DNA from: Oligoflexales bacterium | GTDB taxonomy: Bacteria; Bdellovibrionota_B; Oligoflexia; Oligoflexales; RGVZ01 | Reading direction: 5' to 3' | NCBI GenBank assembly: GCA_947494335.1 | Contig: CANLUT010000004.1 | Coordinates: 124,001-188,000 of the forward strand | Length of the DNA stretch: 64,000 bases | Shown here: positions 17,669-26,930 of the stretch, in pieces | How the letters are laid out: each line of letters begins with the position of its first letter | Position numbering within the stretch: position 1 is the first letter of the stretch | Position numbers and translations under genes: made by a program | Notes under the pieces: model-generated | Told to the model about the DNA's origin: nothing | What the model saw: only the letters and a program-made list of their open reading frames with translations | The model's database searches: none

Positions 17669-17929
17669 ATGACAAGTGCGCAATTGCGCCGCGTTTTAGG
17701 ACTTCTAGCCAGGCTTCCTGAGCAGCAAAGCGTTGGCCTCATTATGCTTACGAATTATGACGCCATGGAAGCCTGCGCAGTAACACCAACCCTACCCATG
17801 CCCTGGCGAGAACGGTTTAGCTCGCGCGACGGTTTTTGGAGCGTGTACGGTCAATTTCCTGTTCAGCGGCAACTCGCTGATGCTCAATCAGGGCATCCCG
17901 AAGTTCCTCGTGGCAGTCGTCGCAAATAG
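17669..17929 (+). CDS. Possible small protein, unrecognised
   Basis: 86 codons from ATG 17669, with AGGA four bases before it. The first 50 residues look protein-like (alternating hydrophobic and charged), but the C-terminal third lies antisense to the Cys4 protein gene and has poor composition. No domain recognised. Could be spurious; if spurious, 17637-17816 is an intergenic space with nothing else I can name. Confidence 0.25.
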   Translation: MTSAQLRRVLGLLARLPEQQSVGLIMLTNYDAMEACAVTPTLPMPWRERFSSRDGFWSVYGQFPVQRQLADAQSGHPEVPRGSRRK

Positions 17930-18053
17930 GCTTCCCGACAACCTTCTTGTCCATATCGCCCCAAGATACGAGGGAGGCGACTGCCTGATCGCTGAAGTTT
18001 CTAGGCCTCAGGACGGCTTGATGTTCACAACGTGGGCAGCTCTTGGTGTTCAC
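17817..18053 (-). CDS. Small Cys4 zinc-ribbon-like protein
   Basis: About 78 residues from GTG 18053, which is preceded by GGAG at 8 bases; the open frame continues to 18320 but the extra N-terminus is unlike protein. Two pairs of cysteines, CPRC near the N-terminus and CDDC about 40 residues later, make a four-Cys zinc-ribbon pattern. The C-terminus is rich in Glu, Arg and Lys. Role unknown; nucleic-acid or protein binding would be typical of such ribbons. It lies just upstream of, and divergent from, the gene for zinc-free ribosomal protein L31B. Confidence 0.5.
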   Translation of the reverse strand: MNTKSCPRCEHQAVLRPRNFSDQAVASLVSWGDMDKKVVGKPICDDCHEELRDALIEHQRVAAEQEIDRTRSKNRRAS

Positions 18054-18306
18054 GATGATCACTCCAGCCCCGCCTTTACTGGTGCGGGAAACACGAAAAA
18101 CGTTGATATTGCAGGTTATTGCCTCTGGAAATGATAACCGACCAGCTGGCCAGTGTAAACCCCCCGATCGCCAGCCTTCCCTAGACCCAACCCAAATCGA
18201 GAAATCCTCTTGCCATTCACCGGTAATTTGACTAGTTTGCGTCCCTATTCTCGAAGCGCTGCCGCACATATACGGCACCCATGTATTGAGAAAATGGAGA
18301 ACTAAA

Positions 18307-18564
18307 ATGAAAAAAGACATTCACCCGAACTACCGCCCTGTTGTCATCAAAGACGCATCCAATGGATGGGCCTTCTTGACTCGCTCAACAGTAGCCACAA
18401 ATGAGACCACTAAGTGGGAAGACGGCAAGGAATACCCGATGATCATCGTAGAAACGACGAGCGCATCGCACCCATTCTTCACTGGTAAGCACAAAGTTGT
18501 CGACACTGCAGGTCGTATCGAGAAGTTTAAACGTAAGTACGAGAAGGCTGGCGTTAAAGCTTAA
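18307..18564 (+). CDS. rpmE2: 50S ribosomal protein L31, type B (zinc-free)
   Basis: 86 residues starting [12 protein letters not shown], then [22 protein letters not shown] and DTAGRIEKF, the full set of type-B L31 signatures. It lacks the CxxC pair of zinc-binding type-A L31. ATG 18307 is chosen over the upstream in-frame ATG because GGAGA lies 7 bases before it and the protein then starts as its homologues do. Type-B paralogues often replace the zinc form under zinc shortage; here I see no recognisable Zur box upstream, so it may be the constitutive L31. Followed by a strong terminator. Confidence 0.95.
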   Translation: MKKDIHPNYRPVVIKDASNGWAFLTRSTVATNETTKWEDGKEYPMIIVETTSASHPFFTGKHKVVDTAGRIEKFKRKYEKAGVKA

Positions 18565-18594
18565 TCCAGTCGAACAGCTCTGGACTAAAACATC

Positions 18595-18626
18595 AAAACC
18601 ATCGGCGACTGCCGGTGGTTTTTTAT
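18595..18626 (+). terminator. Rho-independent terminator of rpmE2
   Basis: Stem ACCATCGGC / GCCGGTGGT (one T-G wobble, loop GACT) followed directly by a run of six T. Confidence 0.85.
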
Positions 18627-18760
18627 TATCTTGAGTCACTTACCGACCGACTTTTTGCTGAAACAGTGACACAATTTTGGACAGACCGGCGATAGGAATC
18701 AGTAAATCTTGTAATTCTGAATACTTATTGGACCCGGTTAAATTTTGACTAGCAGATCCC

Positions 18761-18769
18761 TGATACAAT
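18761..18769 (+). promoter_or_regulatory. Possible extended -10 promoter for topA
   Basis: TGATACAAT is a TGn-type extended -10 element about 90 bases upstream of the topA start; the -35 region is weak. The rest of the 296-base gap 18565-18860 shows only the rpmE2 terminator. Confidence 0.4.
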
Positions 18770-18860
18770 AGGCACATTATGAGGCTTTATCGGGTCGTGT
18801 GGCGTCCGGTATTTGAAATTGGCACCTCTATTATATATGTGCAGCCGCCAGGAGCAGAGT

Positions 18861-21473
18861 GTGGAAAAACAGTACCTAGTGATTGTGGAATCGCCGACCA
18901 AGGCAAAAACGATTCGTAAATTTCTTCCAAAAAACTTTGTCGTCGAAGCGAGTATGGGACATATTCGTGATCTCCCACAATCAGCTGCTGATATTCCTGC
19001 AAAATACAAAAAAGAGCCTTGGGCCAAGGAAATTGGGATCAATTGCGAAAATAAATTTGAGCCGCTGTATATAGTTCCCAAAGACAAAACCAAAATCATC
19101 TCAAATTTGAAAGAACGCCTTAAAGATGTTGATGAACTCTACCTAGCGACTGACGAAGACCGCGAAGGAGAAAGCATCAGCTGGCATTTGCTAGAGCTGC
19201 TTAAGCCAAAGTGCAAAGTCAAGCGAATGGTTTTCCACGAGATCACCAAGCCAGCGATTGAAAAAGCTTTGAAATCAACACGCAATGTTGACGACAAGTT
19301 AGTCCGCGCTCAAGAAGCGCGTAGGATCCTGGACCGAATCGTAGGCTACACTCTATCGCCAGTACTTTGGAAAAAAGTTACCTATGGCCTATCCGCCGGT
19401 CGTGTTCAATCTGCTGCACTACGCATGATGGTAGAACGCGAACGCGAGCGCATGAGATTCAAACGAGCTACATACTTTGATCTTCTCGCAGCACTCAATT
19501 TCGAAGGAAAAAGTTTTGAAGCAAAACTCATCTCAGTCGCAGACAAGCGTATCGCCCAGGGGAAAGACTTTGATGAAACCACAGGAGCTCTCAGTGAGTC
19601 CAAGGATATGATCGTCCTGGGCGAGTCCGAGGCGAAGAATCTCGCTGAAAAGCTGAAAATAGCTAATTGGGCTGTACAAAATATTGAAGAAAAACAAAGT
19701 TCATCAAAACCACAACCGCCCTTCATCACGTCGACCTTACAGCAATCCGGTAACAGAAAGTTAGGATTGAGCACACGCGATGTCATGCGAGTCGCACAAA
19801 GCTTGTATGAGCAGGGTTTTATCACTTACATGAGAACAGACTCACCCACGCTATCTCAGGAAGCGATATCCGCTACTCGTGACATCATTCGCGATAGCTA
19901 TGGCAAAGAATATCTTTCGGATGAACCACGCCAATACAGCGCAAAATCCAAAGGAGCACAAGAGGCTCACGAAGCGATTCGACCAGCGGGCACCTTCACG
20001 GCTCCAGACCAAACAGGACTATCAGGACGAGAGCTCGATTTATACACTCTGATTTGGCAACGCACGATCGCCTCGCAGATGACAGACGCAAAGAAAAGCT
20101 CCATGTCTGTCCGCATCAGTGCTGGGGATACATTATTCAATGCGACAGGTACCAAAATCATATTTCCCGGATTTATGAAGGCCTATGACGAAGAGCTTGA
20201 GTCGGGCGACGCTTCATGGGGATCGGAGACTCTCCTTCCACCAATGAAAGTTGGCGATAAGCTAAAGCTGAGCGACTTAAATGCAAACTCCCACGAAACA
20301 AAACCACCTGCGCGTTATAATGAAGCATCCATCGTACAAGGAATGGAAAAAGCGGGGATTGGACGTCCGTCGACTTACGCGAGTGTTATTTCCACACTTT
20401 TTGACAAAAAATATGCCACCAAGACCAATAACGCGATTATCCCCACATTCACGGGCTTTGCGGTCACACAGTTACTGGAAAGACACTTTGACAACTTTGT
20501 TAATCTTGACTTCACATCAAAGATGGAAGAGGACCTGGACAGCATTGCCGAGGGTAAACTCGACCACCTGGACTACCTTGGCAAGTTCTGGTTCGGCCCC
20601 AAAGGGCTAAAGGAGCGCATTGAAAGCAAGGTAAAACAAATTGATCCTAAAGATAGCCGGTCGATTCACTTGCCTCAGCTTGGTGACAAGCTGGAAATTC
20701 GGATTGGTCGTTTCGGACCATATCTATCTCAAAAAGACGTCAAAGAAGAGGAAGGGGTCTTTGCATCTATTCCTGAAGGTATTGCACCAGCGGATTTAAC
20801 GCTGGACGAATCTTTGCAGATCATTGAAACAAAAGCCAAAGGTCCAGAAAGTATCGGCAAGTATCCTTCCACAGGCGAGGATATTTACGTTATGACGGGT
20901 CGTTTCGGCGCTTACGTGCAGGTGGGGAAACAAGTCGAGGGATCCAAAGAAAAACCAAGAAGAGCCTCTATTCCAAAGGATCAGGATCTTAAAACCCTCT
21001 CTCTGGATCAAGCACTAAAGTATCTCAGCCTGCCACGTGATCTTGGAAAGTTTCCTGACAATGGAGACATGATCACCGTTTACGACGGACGATTTGGACC
21101 GTATGTCAAATGCGGTGCTGATATGCGCTCGCTCAAAAAAATAGACGACAAATATACGATTGGTCTTGCGCGTGCGATCGAGTTACTTAAAGAGGAAAAG
21201 AAAGGCCGCTTTGGCGCAAAACAGCTCAAGGATCTGGGAACGCATCCAGAGTCTGGCAAAACCATGGGAATTTTTGAGGGCAAATACGGTCCTTACGTGA
21301 AATGCGGCACAATTAGCGCCTCTTTACCTAAAGACATGGATCCTCAAAATGTGACGGTTGAAACAGCTTTGCCACTGCTTGCAGCGAAGATGGCCGTCTC
21401 CAAGACCAAGGTCAAAGGAGGCGATGCAAAGAAAGCCTCCGCCGCCAAGAAGACCAAGAAGAAAGAATCCTGA
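18861..21473 (+). CDS. topA: DNA topoisomerase I
   Basis: 870 residues. Type IA topoisomerase that relaxes negative supercoils. Toprim domain at the N-terminus (YLVIVESPTKAKTI; DEDREGESI with the catalytic acids), then the cleavage domain with active-site Tyr in YMRTDS (Y323). The C-terminus carries four repeats of the form GRFGPYV or GKYGPYV (near QLGDKLEIRIG, IYVMTG, ITVYDG, MGIFEG) instead of the zinc ribbons of E. coli TopA, and ends in a Lys/Ala-rich tail. Start is GTG 18861 with AGGAG seven bases upstream; a longer frame from TTG 18813 adds residues no homologue has. The flippase gene follows after 20 bases. Confidence 0.97.
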   Translation: MEKQYLVIVESPTKAKTIRKFLPKNFVVEASMGHIRDLPQSAADIPAKYKKEPWAKEIGINCENKFEPLYIVPKDKTKIISNLKERLKDVDELYLATDEDREGESISWHLLELLKPKCKVKRMVFHEITKPAIEKALKSTRNVDDKLVRAQEARRILDRIVGYTLSPVLWKKVTYGLSAGRVQSAALRMMVERERERMRFKRATYFDLLAALNFEGKSFEAKLISVADKRIAQGKDFDETTGALSESKDMIVLGESEAKNLAEKLKIANWAVQNIEEKQSSSKPQPPFITSTLQQSGNRKLGLSTRDVMRVAQSLYEQGFITYMRTDSPTLSQEAISATRDIIRDSYGKEYLSDEPRQYSAKSKGAQEAHEAIRPAGTFTAPDQTGLSGRELDLYTLIWQRTIASQMTDAKKSSMSVRISAGDTLFNATGTKIIFPGFMKAYDEELESGDASWGSETLLPPMKVGDKLKLSDLNANSHETKPPARYNEASIVQGMEKAGIGRPSTYASVISTLFDKKYATKTNNAIIPTFTGFAVTQLLERHFDNFVNLDFTSKMEEDLDSIAEGKLDHLDYLGKFWFGPKGLKERIESKVKQIDPKDSRSIHLPQLGDKLEIRIGRFGPYLSQKDVKEEEGVFASIPEGIAPADLTLDESLQIIETKAKGPESIGKYPSTGEDIYVMTGRFGAYVQVGKQVEGSKEKPRRASIPKDQDLKTLSLDQALKYLSLPRDLGKFPDNGDMITVYDGRFGPYVKCGADMRSLKKIDDKYTIGLARAIELLKEEKKGRFGAKQLKDLGTHPESGKTMGIFEGKYGPYVKCGTISASLPKDMDPQNVTVETALPLLAAKMAVSKTKVKGGDAKKASAAKKTKKKES

Positions 21474-21493
21474 CGTTTGGGTGAGGGCGGACA

Positions 21494-22942
21494 TTGAATA
21501 AAAAGCGTATAGCCCTCACACTGTCTCTGGCATTTCTAAGCGAGCTTGCAAATAAAGTTATACCCCTGGTCACTCTGCATTTCGTAGCTGTTAGACTGGG
21601 AACTGCTGAGTTTGGTGTTGCGCAGTTTTCATTTTGGTTACTCGACTGGGGTATCTTTGCAACAGTATTCGGATTTTCTCAAGTCGGCCCAATCATGCTT
21701 GGGCAAGCGCAAACAACTGAGGAACAAAAGTCGGTCAATGGCAGTATTGTCCTGGCTAGACTCATACTGGCAACGATTGCTTCGGCTATTCTGTGGAACC
21801 TTGTTGAACAAGCCTCGGTCTATAGTCCATACAAATGGGCTGTATTGTCGTCAATAAGTATCGTTTTCACGTCGGCGCTAGACGCCGCCTGGGTACTGAT
21901 GGCAAGACAGAAAATGTTTCTTTTGAGTATTTTATCCATCATCGCAAAATTTGGATCTTTAGCTGCAATCTTAAAGTTTATTCATTCTCCCGATGACACC
22001 GTAAAATTTGTGGTTATCACAAATCTCGCCAACAGTTTCATCTCACTTTCGTCATTTGTGATCGCTCTGAATCTTATTGGAATTCAATTTCCATCCTTTG
22101 ATAAGGTCCGCGATGCCTTTAAGAAAGCAACCCCATTTGCTGTGTCGACACTTCTCATGATGCTCATGGAGCGCTACGACCTTTTTCTGGTAGAGCGTAA
22201 TTTAGGCTCCGTACAGACCGGCATTTACTCAGCGGCTAGTAAACTCGTCGCTAGTTTTTCGCCCGTGATATGGATGGTCACCGCTGTCTTTTATTCAGAG
22301 ATGATTGGCAAACCTGACCGTGAGTCGATCGTACGGCACCTATCTGCCGCAATATTTTGGTCCTGTGCAGTCATCGGCCCGACTATCGTTGGCATCTGGT
22401 TTTTTGATACCACCATCCTCAGATTCATTTTTGGAGATGCTTTTGTCGCAGGCGCTCATGCTCTCTCAATTCTCATCCTTTCGACTTTTTTCTATGGAAT
22501 GATCACCATATTTGGATTGCAACTACTGGCCCTCAAGGGAACCTGGAAACCACTCATTTATGGACTAGGCGCAGGATCAGCAGTGGGAATTATCTCGGGA
22601 TCGTATCTCGTCACTTACAGTGGCATGAATGGTGCAGCTTGGTCGTCACTGTGCGCAAAGCTGATCTGCGCGCTTCTTTTGACTCACATGGCCATGAAGG
22701 TGTGGAACCTGAATGGGATGGTTCTGCTGAAAAAAACTTTGAAGAGCCTGCTGCCTGCGGCCATCATGGGAATAACCCTCTACGGCTTAGTCGCTATACA
22801 AGTCTTCACTGAACCCACAGTATTTTTCATGCTAATTGGCATCGTGGCCTACGCGATCGCCTTCACGGTCTTCAACTTTACCGAGATTGCTGAAATTACA
22901 GGAAAAATTCGCTCCCGGCTTGCAGACCATCTTAGCCGCTAA
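21494..22942 (+). CDS. Polysaccharide-type flippase (Wzx/oligosaccharide exporter, MOP superfamily)
   Basis: 482 residues, about 12-14 hydrophobic spans, starting SELANKVIPLVTLHFVAVRLG, the usual opening of Wzx/RfbX-type translocases (residues 17-37). A charged loop in the middle, MERYDLFLVERNLG, is typical of these proteins. It probably flips a lipid-linked saccharide across the inner membrane; no glycosyltransferase genes are adjacent, so the cargo is unknown. TTG start at 21494 with GAGGG 8 bases upstream, 20 bases after topA. Confidence 0.75.
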   Translation: MNKKRIALTLSLAFLSELANKVIPLVTLHFVAVRLGTAEFGVAQFSFWLLDWGIFATVFGFSQVGPIMLGQAQTTEEQKSVNGSIVLARLILATIASAILWNLVEQASVYSPYKWAVLSSISIVFTSALDAAWVLMARQKMFLLSILSIIAKFGSLAAILKFIHSPDDTVKFVVITNLANSFISLSSFVIALNLIGIQFPSFDKVRDAFKKATPFAVSTLLMMLMERYDLFLVERNLGSVQTGIYSAASKLVASFSPVIWMVTAVFYSEMIGKPDRESIVRHLSAAIFWSCAVIGPTIVGIWFFDTTILRFIFGDAFVAGAHALSILILSTFFYGMITIFGLQLLALKGTWKPLIYGLGAGSAVGIISGSYLVTYSGMNGAAWSSLCAKLICALLLTHMAMKVWNLNGMVLLKKTLKSLLPAAIMGITLYGLVAIQVFTEPTVFFMLIGIVAYAIAFTVFNFTEIAEITGKIRSRLADHLSR

Positions 22943-23056
22943 GCCCCTGAAATGAATATATAAAATTTATTTTTTATATAACTTTTTATTGATTTTATAA
23001 ATTAATTATTATATGCCTTCGTTTGATGTTGATTTTTAAAGCTTGGAGATGACACC
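22943..23056. promoter_or_regulatory. Very AT-rich intergenic region
   Basis: 114 bases, almost all A and T until 23030. It contains an inverted repeat TATATAAAA / TTTTATATA around 22957-22981 that could be a terminator-like hairpin for the flippase gene, a promoter UP element, or both. Confidence 0.35.
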
Positions 23057-23938
23057 TTGAGGCGCATCGTCAAAAATTTCCTGACGCCGATGATGGTACT
23101 GTTCAGCAGGATGGTTCTGGCGCAGCCGGGGCCAGATGTGACACCACCGAGTTTTTCTTTCGATGAACCTGGCGTAAACAATAAGATGCCACCACTCAAT
23201 GTTTTTGACGTTGCATTGGGCGCCAGTGATTATCCAATTTTTCAAATGCCCATGGCTTCGTCAGGGGATTTACGTGTTGATGGGTCTCGTGAATCGGAAG
23301 ATCTCCGACGAAATCGAGGCGCATTGCTGAACCTTGGGCTTAAGCGCGCGTTTCCAACCAATCATGCTCTTTACTCGTTGGGCGCTGGCTATCATCGAGC
23401 ATCGACAGTCCCAGGATCGGGAATTCCCTCTCCATCCGCTTATGTCCGGATGTACGCAGACCTAACCGCCGACATTGATTTATCTTCAAAGATTTCTGGA
23501 CTTCATATTATTCCAGCAGTGGAGGCACGAAGGTCAGCATACCGTAACGCGGAATCTGGACATTATGTGGATGGAATTATCTTGAAATCTGGCGTTAGCA
23601 AGACTTTATCAGAACGCTGGCAAGCGCAGATCGAAGCGGGGTATGCACCCATGACACGAGTTGGTTTACTGCAACCTGCTTACAATGGTAAGTCGGGGGT
23701 ACTTGCGGACTCATCAGCCAGCATGTCTGAGATGTCAGGTAAAATCGCATGGAGCGCGGATAACACGGCTTCATTCAACATTTGCGCAGCCCAGGAAACC
23801 GTCCATGTACACTTCAAAAGCTCCGATGGCTATCGAGCATACGGCCTCCCAGTTGCTCCGCTGGAACCGAGCTATAGCGAAAAGTCGTACGACCTCACAA
23901 CACGCTACCTTTTATTAGGTACTGGCAAAAAGTTCTAA
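23057..23938 (+). CDS. Exported protein, probable outer-membrane beta-barrel
   Basis: 293 residues. Starts at TTG 23057, eight bases after GGAG; an ATG at 23049 is out of frame and stops after three codons, overlapping this start. Residues 1-22 are a signal peptide ending LAQ. After a Pro-rich stretch the protein alternates short amphipathic strands with polar turns and ends in KKF with a C-terminal Phe, as outer-membrane barrels do. No family recognised. It sits between the flippase gene and murJ, but with an AT-rich gap upstream it probably has its own promoter. Confidence 0.55.
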   Translation: MRRIVKNFLTPMMVLFSRMVLAQPGPDVTPPSFSFDEPGVNNKMPPLNVFDVALGASDYPIFQMPMASSGDLRVDGSRESEDLRRNRGALLNLGLKRAFPTNHALYSLGAGYHRASTVPGSGIPSPSAYVRMYADLTADIDLSSKISGLHIIPAVEARRSAYRNAESGHYVDGIILKSGVSKTLSERWQAQIEAGYAPMTRVGLLQPAYNGKSGVLADSSASMSEMSGKIAWSADNTASFNICAAQETVHVHFKSSDGYRAYGLPVAPLEPSYSEKSYDLTTRYLLLGTGKKF

Positions 23939-23989
23939 CAGGCGACATTAGCGTACAATTGTAACTGGCGTTACGATACAATCGTGGTC

Positions 23990-25639
23990 ATGTCAGTTGC
24001 TAAATCGAGTTTTATTTTTGCTGCCGGTACGTTGTTAAGCCGTATCAGTGGCGTTGCCAGGGAATCAGTCATCGGCGCTGTATTCGGCGCCGGCATGGCC
24101 ATGGATGCCTTCGTTGTGGCATTTAGAATTCCAAATTTGCTGCGTGAGCTTCTGGCAGAAGGGGCTCTCGGATCAAGCTTCACCAAAGTTTATGCAAGCC
24201 TCAATGTCAATGATCCCGATGCAGCATCGAGGCTTCTAATCCAGACGCTACAATTTGTGGTTATGGTTAGTATTGCTGTTTGTGGGCTCGGAATTTTATT
24301 TGCTGATGATCTCGTGCACCTGATGACGATGTTTGACGGATCAGTAAAGGGTGTACCGGAATTCCACAACATGACCGTCGGACTAACTCAGATATTATTC
24401 CCATTTATTGGATTTGCAGCTTTGGGCGCTGTCGTTCAGGGAGCCCTATATCAGCGCGGAGGATTTTTTCTCGCAGGTGTCGCTCCAATCCTCTTTAACC
24501 TCTTTAGTATCGTTGGTGCACTTTGGTTTTCACCATTAGCAACCATGATTACACCAAAAGAGATTCAAAATTCTGTGACCGATCCAGCGATCTTGGGACT
24601 TGCCATTGGGACCTTGCTTGGCGGTGCAGCCCAATCTGCGATTCAAGCTTGGGGAATCTGGCAGCCATTACTCAAGGGTAGGAAACTTTTTTCTTTCACT
24701 GCGCGTATTTGGTCCCCTGACGTTAAAAAAGTCTTACTGCTTATGACTCCGATGATTATCGCTGCAAGTGCAGGGCAGGTGAATATGATCGTAAATACGA
24801 ATTTCGCTACAAGCCTTGGGACAGGAGCGGTCACATGGCTTTATTTTGCATTTCGCCTCGTCCAACTTCCGATTGGGATGTTTGGCGTTGCAGTCGGCGC
24901 AGCTGTTCTACCAGCACTTTCAAAATCAATCACTGAGGCTGGCGGTAAAGTGGACGTAACTGCAAGCCAACAAACGATTGACGCCATGGATCTAGTCGCC
25001 TGGCTTATGATTCCATGCACCTTAGGTTTGATTCTGAGTTCGACCAATATTACACGACTGCTTTACGAAGCTGGACGCTTTACGCCAACCGACACCATTG
25101 AGACGGCCTCAGCTATTAAAGCATACAGTTACGGACTTCTCGGCTATGGACTTCTAAAAGTCATGAATAGCTATTATTACGCCACAGGACGTACACGCTT
25201 TCCTATGATCGTCAGCCTTCTGAGCATTTTTGCAAATTACATCGCCAATTCCATTCTCGTCAAAAAAATTGGTCATGAAGGCCTGGCTTCAACAGCGTCC
25301 ATCATTTTGACTCTAAACTCTCTCCTGCTCATCATCGGCATGCGTAAAGACAAGGTCATGATTAACTGGAGACAAGTTATCGGCTCGATCACTCTTTTAT
25401 CACTGGCCTCTAGCATGGTTGTAATCCTTCACTGGGTCTATGCACCATATGTCGACAACACACAGTTCAGCGACTGGCTAGCCATACCCTCTGGTATCAC
25501 CGCACTCAAAGTAAACGCGGGAATCCGGATTGCGATTGATGGATTCTTCATAGTAGGTTGTTTTGGATTGATAGGATTGGCCAGAATTCGCAAAACTCCT
25601 CGCGAGGCACTCAAAATGCTACGTCGTCGTAAGAGTTAG
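23990..25639 (+). CDS. murJ: Lipid II flippase MurJ (MviN)
   Basis: About 549 residues, 14 predicted transmembrane helices. N-terminus has TLLSRISGVARESVIGAVFG (residues 14-33), the MviN/MurJ signature with conserved arginines, followed by VVAFRIPNLLRELLAEGALGS. MurJ moves lipid II, the peptidoglycan precursor made by MurG (41837-42904 here), across the inner membrane. ATG 23990 is preferred to GTG 23984. A possible -10 GATACAAT lies only about 10 bases before the start, so the transcript could have a very short leader. Not in an operon with other wall genes here. Confidence 0.95.
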   Translation: MSVAKSSFIFAAGTLLSRISGVARESVIGAVFGAGMAMDAFVVAFRIPNLLRELLAEGALGSSFTKVYASLNVNDPDAASRLLIQTLQFVVMVSIAVCGLGILFADDLVHLMTMFDGSVKGVPEFHNMTVGLTQILFPFIGFAALGAVVQGALYQRGGFFLAGVAPILFNLFSIVGALWFSPLATMITPKEIQNSVTDPAILGLAIGTLLGGAAQSAIQAWGIWQPLLKGRKLFSFTARIWSPDVKKVLLLMTPMIIAASAGQVNMIVNTNFATSLGTGAVTWLYFAFRLVQLPIGMFGVAVGAAVLPALSKSITEAGGKVDVTASQQTIDAMDLVAWLMIPCTLGLILSSTNITRLLYEAGRFTPTDTIETASAIKAYSYGLLGYGLLKVMNSYYYATGRTRFPMIVSLLSIFANYIANSILVKKIGHEGLASTASIILTLNSLLLIIGMRKDKVMINWRQVIGSITLLSLASSMVVILHWVYAPYVDNTQFSDWLAIPSGITALKVNAGIRIAIDGFFIVGCFGLIGLARIRKTPREALKMLRRRKS

Positions 25640-25741
25640 TGGTCTGACAAACTCGACAATCAATTTAGCATTGACACTATATTACGAGATCCTCACTATA
25701 GGGTGACGTCACACTTAATTTTAGTATTCACCGAGATTTTC

Positions 25742-26731
25742 ATGCAAAAATTTTTAGTCTTATTGTTTGCTTGCTGGATAAATCTAGACGCAAGCACATC
25801 AAAAGCCCAGGACAGCGAACCCGAAGAGAACATCACCGAAACCACGCCAGCAAACGGAGCTAAGCTAAAAGCCAAACCTAAATCTGATACGGGCATAAGC
25901 CCAATAAGAGCTCCAAAAGCAAAAACAACTGATTCCTCATTTGCTAGAGACACTTTGGCCGCCACGCCAAGTGAAACTTCTTGGTGGTCGCCAAAAGGAA
26001 TGCAACACTCGATTGGAGTTGAGCTTTCAGATTCAAATTTTGGGGTCCTTGGAACCGATGCCATCGCCTATGGTTTTGCGCTAGAGAAATTTGGAGTCGA
26101 TGTATATTTTGCTTATACAAAAGACTCAAATTCAGCGACTGTTAATGTCACCCAATCTTCAAATGAATTATCGAATCCAAAGTCAATGACTGTAAATCAA
26201 CGGTTCTCTGGGACAGAAAATCCAAAAAAAACAACGCTTGGAATCCAGCCAAAATACTTCTTCTTTAGCGACCGATGGTTTAAGGCATCGATTGGCTTTT
26301 TGTTTGCACAAACACCAAAAACATCTGTCCGCTACAAAACAGGCTCAGTAACAACAACTTATTCAGATACATCGAACATGTCGACCTACTCAGTTTCGGA
26401 ATCGAGTCTTGGTTCCACTTCATCTTCGGTCGATGCAAAGTTGAGTTATGGCCCTCGCATCAATGTCGAGTTCTATTTAAAGTGGTTTCCCCATATAGGA
26501 CTCGGTTTCGGAACTGGATTGATCCAGACGAGTGGCGGCAACGTGAAGAACTCGACGTCAACTCAGACGAGAAGCTACGTTGTTACCAATGGGGTCGCAG
26601 CCACACCGACATCCGCTCAAACATCCGTGACCACAGACACCACTAAAACCGGCGGCACATCAAGAACGATTGCTGTGGGCGGCACCAAATTTAATCTCAT
26701 GGGTAATTTTGCAGTTCGGTATATTTGGTAA
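25742..26731 (+). CDS. Exported protein, probable outer-membrane beta-barrel
   Basis: About 329 residues from ATG 25742 (a GAGA element 6 bases upstream; the longer frame from GTG 25703 lacks one). Residues 1-22 are a signal peptide ending SKA. Then an acidic, Lys/Pro-rich disordered linker (about 23-75), then a strand-rich domain with many Ser/Thr and a C-terminal RYIW, an aromatic end typical of outer-membrane barrels. No family recognised. The layout (signal, low-complexity linker, barrel-like end) is shared with the protein at 46806-48005, though I see no clear sequence identity between them. Confidence 0.55.
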   Translation: MQKFLVLLFACWINLDASTSKAQDSEPEENITETTPANGAKLKAKPKSDTGISPIRAPKAKTTDSSFARDTLAATPSETSWWSPKGMQHSIGVELSDSNFGVLGTDAIAYGFALEKFGVDVYFAYTKDSNSATVNVTQSSNELSNPKSMTVNQRFSGTENPKKTTLGIQPKYFFFSDRWFKASIGFLFAQTPKTSVRYKTGSVTTTYSDTSNMSTYSVSESSLGSTSSSVDAKLSYGPRINVEFYLKWFPHIGLGFGTGLIQTSGGNVKNSTSTQTRSYVVTNGVAATPTSAQTSVTTDTTKTGGTSRTIAVGGTKFNLMGNFAVRYIW

Positions 26732-26806
26732 GGACTCTGATCCATCGGCCGCTTCGTCGATCAAAGAATCAGAAACGACCGCAAACTCAGGGCTGTGTCG
26801 TCGTGC

Positions 26807-26834
26807 TTGGGATTAACAAACCGGCTAGTATAAT
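26807..26834 (+). promoter_or_regulatory. Predicted promoter of icmF-ogt
   Basis: TTGGGA at 26807-26812, 16-base spacer, TATAAT at 26829-26834; about 97 bases of leader before icmF. I looked for a cobalamin riboswitch in the leader and found no B12 box. Confidence 0.5.
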
Positions 26835-26930
26835 TGACTGAAAAGACTGGGATAATGACCGGGTGACGGCAAACCCTTGATTTGATATGCTTTCGGGCTC
26901 CAAGTCATCAAAGGGATTGAAGAAAATACT

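Noticed and set aside
18054-18320. Upstream extension of the Cys4 protein frame (to 18320)
   Set aside because: Composition is not protein-like and a good ribosome site marks GTG 18053.
25693-25704. CTCACTATAGGG, identical to the last 12 bases of the T7 phage promoter core
   Set aside because: The upstream half of the T7 promoter does not match, and no phage genes or T7-like polymerase are present; treated as chance.
4559-25711. TGACGTCA palindrome upstream of two exported-protein genes (near 4560 and 25704)
   Set aside because: About one copy is expected by chance in a window this size, and a closely similar site lies inside rseP; no reason to call it an operator.
26732-26930. Possible cobalamin riboswitch upstream of icmF
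   Set aside because: No B12 box and no matching stem structure; only a promoter is supported.
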